In this document: piece by piece, positions 1 to 10,127 of the stretch | How positions within the stretch are numbered: the stretch's first letter is position 1 | Layout: every line of letters begins with the position of its first letter | Origin: Gari tellinella | Taxonomy: Eukaryota; Mollusca; Bivalvia; Cardiida; Psammobiidae | Assembly (NCBI GenBank): GCA_922989275.2 | Contig: OV277864.1 | Location: 50,777,550 to 50,841,549 of the forward strand | Length of the DNA: 64,000 nt | Direction of reading: 5' to 3' | Notes under the pieces: model-generated | Told to the model about the DNA's origin: nothing | The model's database searches: none | The model's input: only the letters and a program-made list of their open reading frames with translations | Program-made: the position numbers and the translations under genes

Positions 1-419
1 ATATTCCTGTTTATTAAATAAGGAGCTTTTCTCGACAAAAGGTCCTGTCAGAAAAAAACGGCACGGTAACTTTTTTTTATTTTAACGATTTTTCACTCTC
101 CATATGGTATATTTCAATTTAATCAAGGTTTCAAAGAATTCTGACACAGAATAAGCTGACCCGCGAACCACCTTAATACAACAATGTATTCTTAGGATTG
201 GTAAACAAATGACATGGCTACAGAGTAAACAAAATTGAGTATTGCTATTTCGATAATTAAAGGTCAGATAACTCTGGACGCAATAATCAGATTCTATCCA
301 AAAAGTGTCGGCGTCTTCCTCTAATAGTACCATATGAAGGAAATATATGAAGAATTGATTGGGTTATCACAAAACATAAAAGCATTGACAGATGGATGGA
401 TAGACAGAAAATTTGATTC

Positions 420-1050
420 CTATCGGGCTCCTGCATTTGCAATGCAGGTCCGAAAATGAAAGACAGGACACAAACTTCATGATAAATGAATCGTAACTTG
501 TGACATTGACCTTTGATAAACTCAAAACGTCGTCTTTGACTAGTAAACATTTGTGTCAAATTATTTTGAAATGTACTTACAGATCAGACACAAAATTCAT
601 GACAATGTAAACATACCCTGTGTGTCTTGTCTGGTAAATAAATTTGCAAAGAAATGGAAAGAAATAACAGACCGGACACAAAATTTGTGATAACTTGAAT
701 GCACCCTGTGACCTTTGACTCTTGGACATCATGATAGTTGAACAAAACACAATGTCTTTGGTGAACATTTGCGCCAAGTGATTTTGAAAGCACTTGACGG
801 ATATGCAAGTTACAACCCCAGCATGGAATTTGTGACAATGTTATACTGTTACTACTGTATGACCTTAATTTTTTACTTATGGACAAGAAATTTTCAGACA
901 TCCTTTTTGTTTGGTGGACATTTATGCCAATTTAATTCTAAATCCTTTACATGTTTAACTGATATGAAAGTTACAGCCCGGACAAGAAATCTGTGACAAT
1001 GTAATTGTACCCTAATACTCTTGACCTTTGTCCCATGGACAAGAGACTTG
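420..1050. repeat. Old tandem repeat, units about 190-230 bp
   Basis: Three or more diverged units repeat the phrases TGACCTTTGA, AACATTTGYGCCAA, GATTTTGAAA and GACAMRAAATYTGTGACAAT. Open frames here are repeat shadows. Bases 1-420 show no recognisable gene or repeat. Confidence 0.5.
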
Positions 1051-1107
1051 AATGTGACATCGTACTTGTGGAATTCTGGGTAGTTTAAAGAATACTGTTC
1101 TAAATTA

Positions 1108-1175
1108 GCAAACAGTGTAGACCCAAATTCAGAGTGCTCCTAAAGGGCCTTCTAATTTGGGTCTACACAGTTTGC
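1108..1175. repeat. Core I-b palindrome (GCAAACAGTGTAGACCC)
   Basis: Imperfect 68-bp palindrome with GCAAACAG ends; the TGATCAGA box has decayed to AATTCAGAG. The flanks (GGTAGTTTAAAG and CCATGGTGTTGAAAAAG) match those of the copies at 8278-8343 and 12176-12245, so this is a diverged full MITE. From 1175 to 1825 I see no gene, only AT-rich intergenic sequence. Confidence 0.7.
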
Positions 1176-1825
1176 ATATGTAATGAGTATATTTTAAGCA
1201 AGCCCATGGTGTTGAAAAAGCTGTGCTGCAAATGAATTACATGTGCAAAGGATTCCCGCTCTCTTTTGGTTTCTTTTGTTAAAGGTGTGCCTTGTACTTC
1301 CATTGTATGTACATGTACAGTTAGACCCCACACTTGTGACAACTCAAAAGTAGTCTCAGTCATGGCGAGTCTGGCAGACAGGTAACAGTTTAATCTAGGA
1401 CAGAATTAATGTAAAACATATCCTATAAGAGCTTCCTGTCTTACTTTTGGCCTGCATTAAGCAGACACATGGTGTTAAAGATCCCTACTTTTTCTTACCA
1501 GATGATCGCTCACGAAAGAGTTTATGTTATATATAATATATTATATAAACACACTCCCAAGCGGTCCTCCGGTATTTATGGTATTTATACAATGTATATT
1601 GACATGAAAAAGAAAGGAAAAACAAATCTAGAGTAAATACAGTGAAAATTGACATGATTTTATTCAACAGATTTTGTTTAGCAGAATACACAGATGAAAC
1701 AAATACATCTATAAATATTCTAAATAAATAAAAAGCTTTAATACTTCTTTCACTCCGTTCACTCACACTCAGGACTACTCTTTACTGGTCCATTGCCACT
1801 CACAGTACTTTGATATAAACAGAAT

Positions 1826-2034
1826 TACAGTAAAGCCTCTCTATAACGACCACTAAAACAAAGGCTAATTTATTGTATAAAAGACAAGTGACAGCTTAAA
1901 GCAAGGTGACAGTAAAACAGAAAGCTCCTATAGGAGCTTTCTGTTTTACTTTCACCTAGCTTTAAACTGTCACCTGTCGTAAACACCTTATCTTTGACAC
2001 AATTTGGTGGCCGTAATAGATTAGTTTTACTGTA
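1826..2034. mobile_element. MITE TA-a with core II-b hairpin
   Basis: TACAGTAAAGCCTCTCTATA at the left pairs with the mirrored end ..TTAGTTTTACTGTA. The centre is a long palindrome around AAAGCTCCTATAGGAGCTTT, inside GTAAAACAGAAAGC arms. TA ends suggest a Tc1/mariner-type non-autonomous element. Confidence 0.8.
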
Positions 2035-2384
2035 GTTTTAATAAATATTAAATTATACTTTTGTGATGTAGCATGGTAAAATAGCATAATATTCCATCTG
2101 GTATTAATCAGCCATTTCATGAAAGACATACATCAAATTTGTATGCAGTCTTTGATAAAAGTAGGCGATCAATGCAGGATGAAAATAATGCAGAAAGCTC
2201 TTACAGGCTCTTATGCATTAAGTAGTAACCTGTTTAAATGTTTTAAATGTCTGAGTAGCTGCTTCATGCAGGACTATTAACCCATTCACCCCTGAAACTT
2301 TTAATAGACAATTCTAATATCCAACTAAGTCTAGTCCATTTTGACTACATGTATTTAGGGTTGATTTTAACAATATGTTGCAGA

Positions 2385-2560
2385 ATTGCAAACAGTGCAG
2401 ACCCTGATCAGATGGCTCCTTTGGAATCGTCTTTTCAAGACGATTCCAAAGAGATGTCACAAGACAGGATAAGATGGAGAAATCAGAAATTAAATGTATT
2501 TTAAAGATTTGACTCACAACAACATTTGTCGTAAGAAGCTCTATGAAACAGGCTCCAGGT
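2385..2560. repeat. Chimeric MITE: half of core I-b joined to hairpin core IV
   Basis: GCAAACAGTGCAGACCCTGA and the TGATCAGA box are present on the left only. The sequence then switches to a different hairpin, TTTGGAATCGTC and its mirror. That second hairpin and its right flank (ACAGGATAAGAT, AACATTTGTCGTA) recur at 35123-35250. TTAA-type arms (CCATTCACCCCTGAAAC) lie on the left. This is a visible recombinant of two hairpin families. Confidence 0.6.
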
Positions 2561-2892
2561 AACTGTGGTTTCAGACAAGAAGGTTTTTGAAGTTTTTACT
2601 GATCTAGATAATAGATATCCAGTAGACCAGAATCATTTCAACCTGATAGGTAAAGAAATGAAATTTTCAAAATGCCTTTTCAAAATGGGGACAGGGTGTC
2701 AAAAACAGTTTGGAGCTTGATGGGACACAGTATCACGCAACATCTAATCAGGATGGAAACTGTTTGCAAAGGTAATCATGGTTTAACAGAATGCATAATA
2801 AGAGTTAACAAGTCAACATTTTTTCACTCAAGATAAAGAGTATTTAAACATTTACACATTTATTGCACACTGAGTCTTTCAACAATTACACT

Positions 2893-3333
2893 ACAGTAAA
2901 AAACCCTCTATTACGACCAATAAATTGTGTTAATTAGCAGGTGCTTAAAGCAATTTACTACTTAAAGCAAGGTTACCTCCCTTAGGTGTTCACCTTGCTT
3001 TAACCATTTCGCCTTTTGTCCCTGAAACCTCAAATGGACAATTCTAGTTTTCAATTTAGTCAAGTCCATTTTTAACTTTTATGAGTTGATTTTTACAGTA
3101 TATATCAAGCTGATAACCAGTGTAGACCCTGATCAGAGGTTCCTTAAGGAGCCCTCTGATCAGGGTTTACACTGTTTGCATTGGACAAATGTACTCTTCA
3201 CATGTACACTGACTGTTTGCAGATGATGCATCTATGAGTGACTAGGATTCAAAGAGTTAAGCTGCCACCTGTTTTCAATACAATATATCGATTAGACATA
3301 TTTAAGTGGCTGTAATAGAGAGGTTTTACTGTA
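2893..3333. mobile_element. MITE TA-a interrupted by a TTAA-b element
   Basis: The TA-a left arm (TACAGTAAAAAACCCTCTAT) and right arm (GTAATAGAGAGGTTTTACTG) enclose a core II-b hairpin. The hairpin is split at GCTTTAAGC by a TTAA-flanked insert at 3000-3260. The right end abuts the BORCS8 stop codon, so the start of the 3' UTR lies in this MITE. Confidence 0.75.
3000..3260. mobile_element. TTAA-b MITE with core I-b, nested in TA-a
   Basis: TTAA lies on both sides (3000-3003, 3257-3260). The interior holds the palindrome from about 3118 to 3180 with TGATCAGA boxes and the apex TCCTTAAGGA. The interrupted host sequence rejoins as CTTGCTTTAAGCTGCCACC. This fits a TTAA-specific (piggyBac-like) transposition. 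Confidence 0.75.
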
Positions 3334-3334
3334 T

Positions 3335-3404
3335 TTATTGCACACTGTCTTCAGTCGGGTCAGGTTTTTCTGGGGAAGCTATAGGCGCCATCTCTGTTGG
3401 CTTA
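3335..3404 (-). CDS. BORCS8: BORCS8-like, last coding exon
   Basis: On the minus strand the acceptor CAATTTCAG precedes a 70-nt exon. Its first base completes a Ser codon begun by AG at the end of exon 7403-7510. It encodes a 22-residue proline- and acid-rich tail (KPTEMAPIASPEKPDPTEDS, then VQ) and a TAA stop. Vertebrate BORCS8 also ends in a short disordered, Pro-rich tail. AATAAA (3334-3339) overlaps the stop and could be the poly(A) signal. A MITE begins 2 bp past the stop. Confidence 0.8.
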
Positions 3405-3576
3405 CTGAAATTGAAAAAAGAAGCAATATTAAACAAAAACTTTACCAAAAGTGATAACGCAGTAAAAGATATCACTTAAACTAGTAAAGAATATCCTTTA
3501 TGTCTAAAACATTACATTCAATATTATCATTCATACAAGAGAAAATGTGTTTCTTCATCCCTAGAGGCTGCTGCTC

Positions 3577-3826
3577 AACCCTTTCTGCCATAGAAGTGAC
3601 TTTAAGCTCAACTAATTTATTCATCAATTGAAGAAAATAGTTACAATTTATACAGGAATGAATATGCACCATAAGATTTATTTTGTATATTCTATAAGAT
3701 GGTAGCTTTAAGTAGGCTGTAAGTAAAGCAGAATGCGCCTTAAGCCACATTCTGCTTTACTTTCAATCTGCTCGAAGTGGTCACCTGTCTACAAAGCTAG
3801 AAACAGGCTATAGAGTAATGGGTTAA
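3577..3826. mobile_element. MITE TTAA-a with core II-a
   Basis: The right end is GTAATGGGTTAA. The left end (CAACCCTTTCTGCCATAGAA) is a slightly decayed copy of the usual arm. The centre is a core II-a palindrome with apex GCGCCTTAAG-like. A half copy lies at 3880-3965. Both are in the last BORCS8 intron. Confidence 0.75.
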
Positions 3827-4084
3827 GCTAGGAAGAAGATTCTTTTTTATTCCTATCAGAACTAACATTTTTACTGAACTCTTTTACCCCATAACCTGTT
3901 TTTAGTTTTGAAAACAGGTGACATATTAAAGCAAGTTGAGAGTAAAGCAGAATGCGCCTTAGGGTTATAACTCTGATGGTATTGATGAAAGAGTGATGAA
4001 CCATGTGCAAGACACTTCCACTCAGCAAACTTGTTCAATAAATGAAATATTATCTGAATAGCACCGATAGAACAGGAGTTATAC

Positions 4085-4275
4085 AGGGCTCCAGATAAGG
4101 GAAGTACCTCAAAAACTAAAATCTTTTTTCTCCATTAAACCCTATGGTGTCACTACTCATTAGAATCATCTCTTCGAGACAATTCTTGTGAGTAGTAACA
4201 CCATAGGATTTGGTGCTAAATTGAGTGAGAAAATGATGGATTTGTTCAGTTTACTCCCCCTTATCCGGAGCCCTG
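4085..4275. mobile_element. MITE CAGGG with core III
   Basis: Ends CAGGGCTCCAGATAAG and the mirrored CTTATCCGGAGCCCTG. The centre palindrome is CTATGGTGTCACTACTCATT with its mirror. The flanks carry a 6-bp direct duplication, GTTATA on both sides, which defines the target duplication for this family. Confidence 0.8.
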
Positions 4276-4319
4276 GTTATAGGCAGAAAAATGGGAAATG
4301 TGTGAATGGGAAATAATTC

Positions 4320-4945
4320 ACTTCAGATAATAGTTCCATTCTAAACAGTCATGAATATGCATCTAAAAAAATATTTCTTATATCCCAACAGATAGTAGCT
4401 TAAATCAGGCCGAAAGTAAAGTAGAATTCTAAAGCAGACTGACTCTTTTTTTTTAAAATAGCTCCTAAATGAGCTTTCTGCTTTATTAAATACTTTCAGA
4501 CTGCTTTTAGAATCCACCTGTCAGTAAGTTGAAAATATTTTATTAGAACGAGGTAGGAGCGTGAAAAAGAATTTCATACAGGAAAGGATTAAACAATTTT
4601 AGACTGGTCTAAGCCAGCCTGTTAATAATATCGAAAAAGGGTAAACTAAAAAATGAAAATTACAGACAAACAACAACCAGTCACAAAATAACCCATTATC
4701 CCATAGATACCCCCTTTAGGCCTTTAAATCTTTAATCCAGTGAAAAAATATTTCAACTAAATAAAGTCATAAATATGCACTATCAGACAAAAACCCTATA
4801 CCCTAGCAGATGGTCACTTAAAGCAGGCTGAAAGTAAAGCAGAATGTGCCTTAAGGCACATTCTGCTTTACTTTCAACCTGCTTTAAGCGGACACCTGTC
4901 TACAAAACTAGAAACAGACTATATGGAGCAAAGTGTTGAATATTT
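4320..4945. mobile_element. Two TTAA-a MITEs, the first decayed
   Basis: 4320-4560 is a core II-a element whose hairpin is disrupted by a T-run. 4690-4942 is better preserved, with ACCCATTATCCCATAGATAC on the left and a palindrome around GTGCCTTAAGGCAC at 4810-4890. Confidence 0.65.
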
Positions 4946-4952
4946 ATCTAGC

Positions 4953-5126
4953 AGTCACAACATCAATCTACATTTGCTAGTCACAACATCAATCTACATT
5001 TGCTAGTCACAACATCAATCTACATTTGCTAGTCACAACATCAATATTCATCTACCAGTCACAACATCAATATTCATCTACCAGTCACAACACCAATCTA
5101 CATCTACCAGTTACAACACCAATATA
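4953..5126. repeat. Minisatellite, 26-bp unit
   Basis: The unit AGTCACAACATCAATCTACA (plus TTTGCT) repeats in register from 4953, then degenerates to variants with CATCTACC. About six units. It lies in the last BORCS8 intron. Confidence 0.85.
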
Positions 5127-5400
5127 CAAAGATCTACCATTCCCAAGTGTCAATCTATATGTTCTGACATGACCCTCTTGACCCTGGGGCGCTGCCTAGC
5201 CCCACCCCGTCTACGATGGGTGTGCCTCGGGGGAGGCAAAGGCCTGTCTACCCCACCGCTTGCACTGGCAGACAGATTGATATCAGGGGAGGAAATAGTT
5301 GAATACATGCTTGGATGAGCTTTCTCTTGTTCCCTGAAAATTGACCACATTCTCTACACCTACCGTAAATACCCTAAGTATTGGGACAGACATGCTTGAA

Positions 5401-5468
5401 CAAACAGTGTAGACCATGATCAGACTGCTCCTAAGGGAGCAGTCTGATCATGGTCTACACTGTTTGCC
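5401..5468. repeat. Core I-b palindrome, near perfect
   Basis: CAAACAGTGTAGACCATGAT runs to the apex CTCCTAAGGGAG and back. The inner arms match exactly, including ATGATCAGACTG. Such mutual conservation implies a young copy or gene conversion between arms. Confidence 0.85.
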
Positions 5469-5654
5469 ATTGAGTTTGCACCTTTCGGACAAGTTACTGT
5501 GTGATAAAAGCATCATTTTTTTTATATATAAATTTTAGGATAATTACAGTAGCTTCTTGATACACAGGGTGTCCCAAATTTTAGGATTTTTATGGTACGA
5601 CAAAAACTTGAAAAAGTTTATATTCAACTTTTCATGGTTAAAAATATGTTTCAC

Positions 5655-5899
5655 TTAACTCTTTGAACCCTAGTCATGCATATATGCGTCATTTGCAAAC
5701 AGTGTACCTGTGAGGAGTACAGTTGGTCTATGCAAACAATGTAGACCCTGATCAGAGGGCTCCTTAAGGAGCCCTCTGATCAGGGTCTACACTGTTTGTC
5801 ATTTTGACATATGCATTGTAAAAATAAATCCTATAAAGTCAAAATTGGACTTGACTTAATCAAAAACTAGAATTAACCATTTGAGGTTTTAGTGGTTAA
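5655..5899. mobile_element. MITE TTAA-b with core I-b
   Basis: TTAA at both ends (5655-5658 and 5896-5899). Left arm CTCTTTGAACCCTAGTCATG; centre palindrome 5733-5799 with apex GGCTCCTTAAGGAGCC. Same family as 7774-8023, 48821-49059 and 50028-50263. Confidence 0.85.
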
Positions 5900-6326
5900 A
5901 TCATGTTGTTAAATGCTGTACATGTATTTCATGAACCTGAAACTGTCCTTTTATTCCCAAATGGCTAGAAGTATGAAATAAGTATCAAACAGTTTGAAAC
6001 TGGATGAGATGCTAAAGTATCGGGCATCTCATCCGAAATCAAAAGTGTTTGCAAAAATCATCAATAAACACTACCAAATATATGTACAGTATTACCATGA
6101 GTAGGGTTAACCATTTTTTTCATAGCTGAACAAGCTAGTTGTAACGAACGTCTCTACACTGAGTTCACAGATGTATAGTCTGAGTATCAGTTTGGATCTG
6201 GACAAGATGCCACATTACATGTACTTGATATCTCATCTGGATCAAAACTATAAATGCAAAAGTCATAAGCCTAATATTGTTTAAAAAACCAACAGTTTAT
6301 GGAAGCAATCTGAATTATGTTATATA

Positions 6327-6520
6327 CAGGGCTCCAGGTTAGGGTTGTAAAGTGCAAAAATCCAGCATTTTCTCATTTTAGCACCAAATCATATGGTGTT
6401 ACTTCTCATTAGAATTGTCTTTTCCAGAGTGAGACGATTCTAATGAGTAGTAACACCATTGGAATTAAAGCAGAAATAAAGATTTTAATTCTTATAATAC
6501 TCCCCTTATCTAGAGTACTG
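6327..6520. mobile_element. MITE CAGGG, diverged
   Basis: ACAGGGCTCCAGGTTAGG on the left and CTCCCCTTATCTAGAG on the right enclose a core III palindrome (ACTTCTCATTAGAATTGTC and its mirror). The right terminus is eroded. Confidence 0.65.
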
Positions 6521-6567
6521 TTATTTAAATTATTTTGAATAATGTAATATATGTTATTTTCTACTTT

Positions 6568-7131
6568 ATAATAATATACACTCAGCGCAAAAAGAAACGC
6601 ACATCTTTTATCAAAATATTGTTTTTATGTAGAAGGAACGTAGTTGTGAATTATTATTAAATCATTATTGAATTTGTAGCATCACAACCTGTACTAATCG
6701 GTACGGTGTTTTAAACAAGCTGTAGTTATTTTTTTCGCTGCCAAATTAATCTTGAGGTTTTACCCCTTCACCGTTTCTTTGTCGCCTGCTTCAATTTTGT
6801 TATTTGCAAGATCGTTTCAAAGTAAAATTCAATGTAGAATGACTTTAAGTAAATCGATACGAGTGCCAAACAGTTTGGATCCTGATCAGACGCCGCGTTA
6901 CGCCACGTCTGATCAGGATCCAAACTGTTTGCAAACTCTTTTTGGAGTATCTAAGAGGGAAATGGTTATTAAAAGGCAGCACACTGTTTTTTGAGTATTT
7001 TTTTCTGAACTTGTTGCAGAATTAAATAAATCTTGAGAAATGGTCTTTCTATTCTAATTTTCTTCAAAAAAAGGTATCTTAATCTGCGCTTCAGCACGAT
7101 GTGCGTTTCTTTTTGCACTGAGTGTATATAC
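6568..7131. mobile_element. Tc1-like non-autonomous element carrying core I-a
   Basis: The left terminus ACACTCAGCGCAAAAAGAAA and its mirror at 7098-7131 (GCACTGAGTGTATATA) form TIRs of about 30 bp that continue into CGCACATC. A core I-a palindrome (GCCAAACAGTTTGGATCCTG and mirror, apex GCCGCGTTACGCC) sits at 6867-6937. No transposase frame is visible. The plus-strand frame over the palindrome is an artefact. Confidence 0.75.
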
Positions 7132-7402
7132 AACATACACCAGCTTCCCACCACCAGGCAAAGATGCTAAATTCTAAGATCAGAGAAAAGTTAATGTTAG
7201 TAGAATACTGAGAGGCATGTTCTCAGAACCAAATACACCTAAGCAGCACCAGTCCCTTGCAAGAAGACATCATAAAGTAAGGTGTAAGCAGTCTTTAGAT
7301 TAGTATTCTTTTTAGTGGTCACTTTAGAGGGGTTTTACTATAGTACAAAGTGGAAGCATTTAGCCTTTGAGGTTTGTTTTGTGCACTGAAGACATTATTT
7401 AC

Positions 7403-7510
7403 CTTCTTGAATGTTCATAATCTAGCTGTTGTTTCATAAAAACTGCATTCTTAATCAAGTCCTGGACGTTCTGGAAATGTCCTAAGCTTTTATGCATGTC
7501 CTTAACAGCA
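7403..7510 (-). CDS. BORCS8: BORCS8-like coding exon (helical C-terminal core)
   Basis: On the minus strand, acceptor GTTCTTTCAG and donor AAG|GTAAAT bound 108 nt (1 + 35 codons + 2). It encodes AVKDMHKSLGHFQNVQDL, then IKNAVFMKQQLDYEHSR. This aligns with the human BORCS8 stretch starting SAVKNLVDSS and continuing with a similar amphipathic helix. Phases agree with both neighbouring exons (AA+T = Asn before, AG+T = Ser after). Confidence 0.9.
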
Positions 7511-7613
7511 CTGAAAGAACAATAGTACACTATTAGTGATGGGGCAACCATCAAACCTGATATAGACTGCCAATTAGGATAATCCAAACCTCTGTCACCT
7601 GATAATCAATTGT

Positions 7614-8106
7614 CCATTCCCCCATAAATACGCCTTTTTATGCCTCTTATTTATTCCTCCACAGAAGAAAATAGTTCTAAATCAAAATAAATTGAATATT
7701 TATCATAAGAAATATTTTCTTTTTTCTAGTAGATGGTAGCTTACAGCAGGCTGAAAGTAAAGCAGAATGTGCCTTAACTCTTTGAACCCTAGTCACGCAT
7801 ATATGCGTCATTTGCGAACAGTGTACCTATGAGGAGTACACTTGTCCTCTGCAAACAGTGTTGACCCTGATCAGAGGGCTCCTAAGGAGCCCTCTGATCA
7901 GGGTCTACACTGTTTATCATTTTGACATATATTGTAAAAATGAACTCTTAAAAGCCAAAAATGGACTAGACTAAATTCAAAACTAGAATTGTTCATTTGA
8001 GGTTTCAGGGAGGAAAGGGTTAAGGCACATTCTGCTCCACTTTCAACCTGCTTTAAGTGGTCCACTATCTTCAATATTAGAAATAGGCTATGGGGTAATG
8101 GGTTAA
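7614..8106. mobile_element. MITE TTAA-a split by a TTAA-b MITE
   Basis: The outer element has arms CCCCATAAATACGCC and GGGGTAATGGGTTAA and a core II-a hairpin. The hairpin is interrupted at its apex (GCCTTAA / TTAAGGC) by the insert 7774-8023. Removing the insert restores a continuous hairpin. Confidence 0.85.
7774..8023. mobile_element. MITE TTAA-b inserted in a hairpin apex
   Basis: TTAA duplication at 7774-7777 and 8020-8023. Arm CTCTTTGAACCCTAGTCACG; core I-b palindrome at 7850-7915 with GGGCTCCTAAGGAGCC. A clean filled-site example of TTAA target choice. Confidence 0.88.
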
Positions 8107-8500
8107 CCCATTGACACCTGAAACTTCAAATGGTACATTCCAGTTTTCAATTAACTCTTTCAACACTTAAGCAACTTTTAAAGGTTATTAGGTTTCCGGT
8201 GGATCTTTTTAGTTACTAAAACCTGGAATATTTAGCTTGGAGTTTCAGGAATTTTAATAAATAATCATCTAGATTACCAAACAGTGTAGACCCTGATCAG
8301 AGGGCTCCTATAGGAGCCCTCTGATCTGGGTCTACACTGTTTGCAAATGTAATGAGTATAGTTTGAACAGGTCCATGGTGTTGAAAGAGTTAACTCATTG
8401 ACTCCTTAAACTTTAAATGGTACATTTCAATTCCCAATTAAGTTTAATACATATACATGTAGTTGATTTAAACAATACATGTATATTTCAAAATGATTAA
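8103..8500. mobile_element. Nested TTAA elements with core I-b
   Basis: An element from TTAA at 8151 (arm CTCTTTCAACACTTAAG) to TTAA at 8390-8393 holds the palindrome 8278-8343 (apex GGCTCCTATAGGAGCC). It is flanked on both sides by near-identical arms (CATTGACACCTGAAACTTCA and CATTGACTCCTTAAACTTTA), suggesting insertion into an older TTAA copy. Confidence 0.6.
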
Positions 8501-8710
8501 CCCTTAGCCTGCCACTCACGACTATAGCTCCATATGCAAACAGCTTGGATCCGGATGAGACGCCGAGTAACTCGGCGTCTCATCCGGATCCAAGCTGTTT
8601 GACACTCGGACAACATTTTCAGCAATTTTGAGCAACTTTGAAGCACTTTGAAACTTGAAGCAGACGAGAAATATAGCAGACGACAATTTATTTGGCGGGC
8701 TAAGGGTTAA
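8497..8710. mobile_element. MITE TTAA-c with core I-a
   Basis: TTAA at 8497-8500 and 8707-8710. The TIR TTAACCCTTAGCC and its mirror GGCTAAGGGTTAA resemble classic piggyBac ends (TTAA plus CCC). Core I-a at 8539-8602 with apex GCCGAGTAACTCGGC. A copy of equal length (206 bp inside the TTAAs) lies in reverse orientation at 19945-20158. Confidence 0.88.
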
Positions 8711-9143
8711 CAGTGCAGACCCTCCTACAGAATTCTTCTGATCTGGATCTACACTGTTTGTGGAGAACAGGTGTACTTTTGTTTTTAAAGATGTGTATAA
8801 TAGTCACTTGGGTCAGTGGATTAACAATTGATAGTGAACCATTCAATGTACACACAAAGGCAACTGGATTTCTGTTACCAAAATAAAATCTCAACCCAGA
8901 AAATTATGACCACTTTAACCCTTTCCCAAATAGAAGCGCCTTTTAGCACATTCACTTTATAGCTCCGCTGAAGAAAATATTTCCAATTTAAACAGCCATG
9001 AATATGTTTCATTAGGAAAATTTTCTTTATTCTGTAAAGTAGGCTGAAAGTAAAGCAGAAGGTGCATTTTGCTTTACTTTCAACCTTCTTTAAGTAGTCA
9101 AATATTTTCAAAACTAGAAACAGGCTATTGGGTAAAGGGTTAA
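8711..9143. mobile_element. Core I-b fragment, then MITE TTAA-a
   Basis: 8711-8762 holds a half core I-b (AACAGTGCAGACCCTC ... ATCTACACTGTTTG). 8915-9143 is a TTAA-a element with arm CCCTTTCCCAAATAGAAGCG and a short core II-a. Between 9144 and 9480 is a further decayed TTAA-a arm with TAAAGCAGGATGAAAGTAAA and no coding signal. Confidence 0.6.
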
Positions 9144-9486
9144 GAAGATATCGTATGGAGTTAAATTTTAAGAGATTGCTGAACCCTTTCCCAAAGGCAA
9201 TAGAAACTACGTTTTGGTGCCTTTTTCGATTCTTAACACCATGAACAAGCTAATGAGGAAAGGGCTAAAGCAGGATGAAAGTAAAACAGACAGAGGCTAA
9301 AGGAGCTTTTGGGGCTTTACTTGTTGTGCTTTAAAAAGTAGATTGTGTAATTGATTTTGCTACTGTTTTGTACTGTCTCCATTACAAAAATACTTTTTAA
9401 CCATTAACCCCGTAGCCTGTTAATTCATTTTCCTTTCAGTCATGACAGTAGGTGCTAAACACAAGTTTGACAGTATATATTCTTAC

Positions 9487-9551
9487 TTGGCTGCATATTC
9501 GGCATCAAATGAAGCTCCCTGCACCTTGGTCTGAAGGTCCTGAACCTCATG
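9487..9551 (-). CDS. BORCS8: BORCS8-like coding exon (central helix)
   Basis: Minus-strand acceptor GATATTCCAG and donor CCAA|GTAAGA bound 65 nt. It encodes HEVQDLQTKVQGASFDAEYA, then A and the first two bases of Asn. The human equivalent runs ADMQRWEEQSQGAIYTVEYA. The position, the Q-G motif and the D/TxEYA motif are conserved. It starts in phase 0, as exon 12585-12697 requires. A CAGGG-family fragment lies about 28 bp from the acceptor. Confidence 0.9.
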
Positions 9552-10127
9552 CTGGAATATCAAACAAAACTCTTAAACACTGCTCCAGATAAAGGGAGAG
9601 AGGGATGGGTTGTTCATGTACATCAACACAGTATATTTACATTCACCCTGTAAAGTCTTTATATAATCGTATTAAAAATATGCAAGCCATTTCTCAATGA
9701 ACCTACACATCGAAACTGGTTCCAGCCAGTTAGAAAGAGGGCGGAGTCTCCGCCAGAAAGATACCGACCTAGCGACCAGCTAATAGTTGCTATGGCGTGT
9801 AATTAGGCTGAAATTAAACATGCGCGACCTAATTTTTCAAATATGCTTTAAAAATAGATATTTTAGTTGCATTGTTATTTTTAATGTCTTATAAGTATTC
9901 GTTAAGCACACAGCGACAGTTTACTGGGTAAAAGCTAAACTTTGTAATCAACTCCGAAACATGTATTTTGGACTACTTTTCATACCGTATATTAAAGAGA
10001 TCGTATGGCTGTTACATCCAGGATTACATCTATCAAACCTATTTGACCGGTATATGATATATTCATATACATAGAAACAAATCTGGTCAAAATACACATT
10101 AAATAGACAAGACAGAAAACAAGAGGG

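Noticed and set aside
1362..1381. ATGGCGAGTCTGGCAGACAG followed by GTAACA as a start exon on the plus strand
   Set aside because: Only six codons, no promoter or continuing exon, and it would lie antisense beyond the end of BORCS8. Chance is the simpler explanation.
7779..7912. Regular palindromes with short unique spacers as a CRISPR-like array
   Set aside because: The palindromes are spaced by hundreds to thousands of bases, lie inside TIR elements with TTAA or TA ends, and occur in both orientations. This is a eukaryotic MITE pattern.
8501..8706. Core palindromes as transcription terminators or regulatory RNA hairpins
   Set aside because: They are dispersed with mobile-element arms and target duplications and have no fixed position relative to genes.
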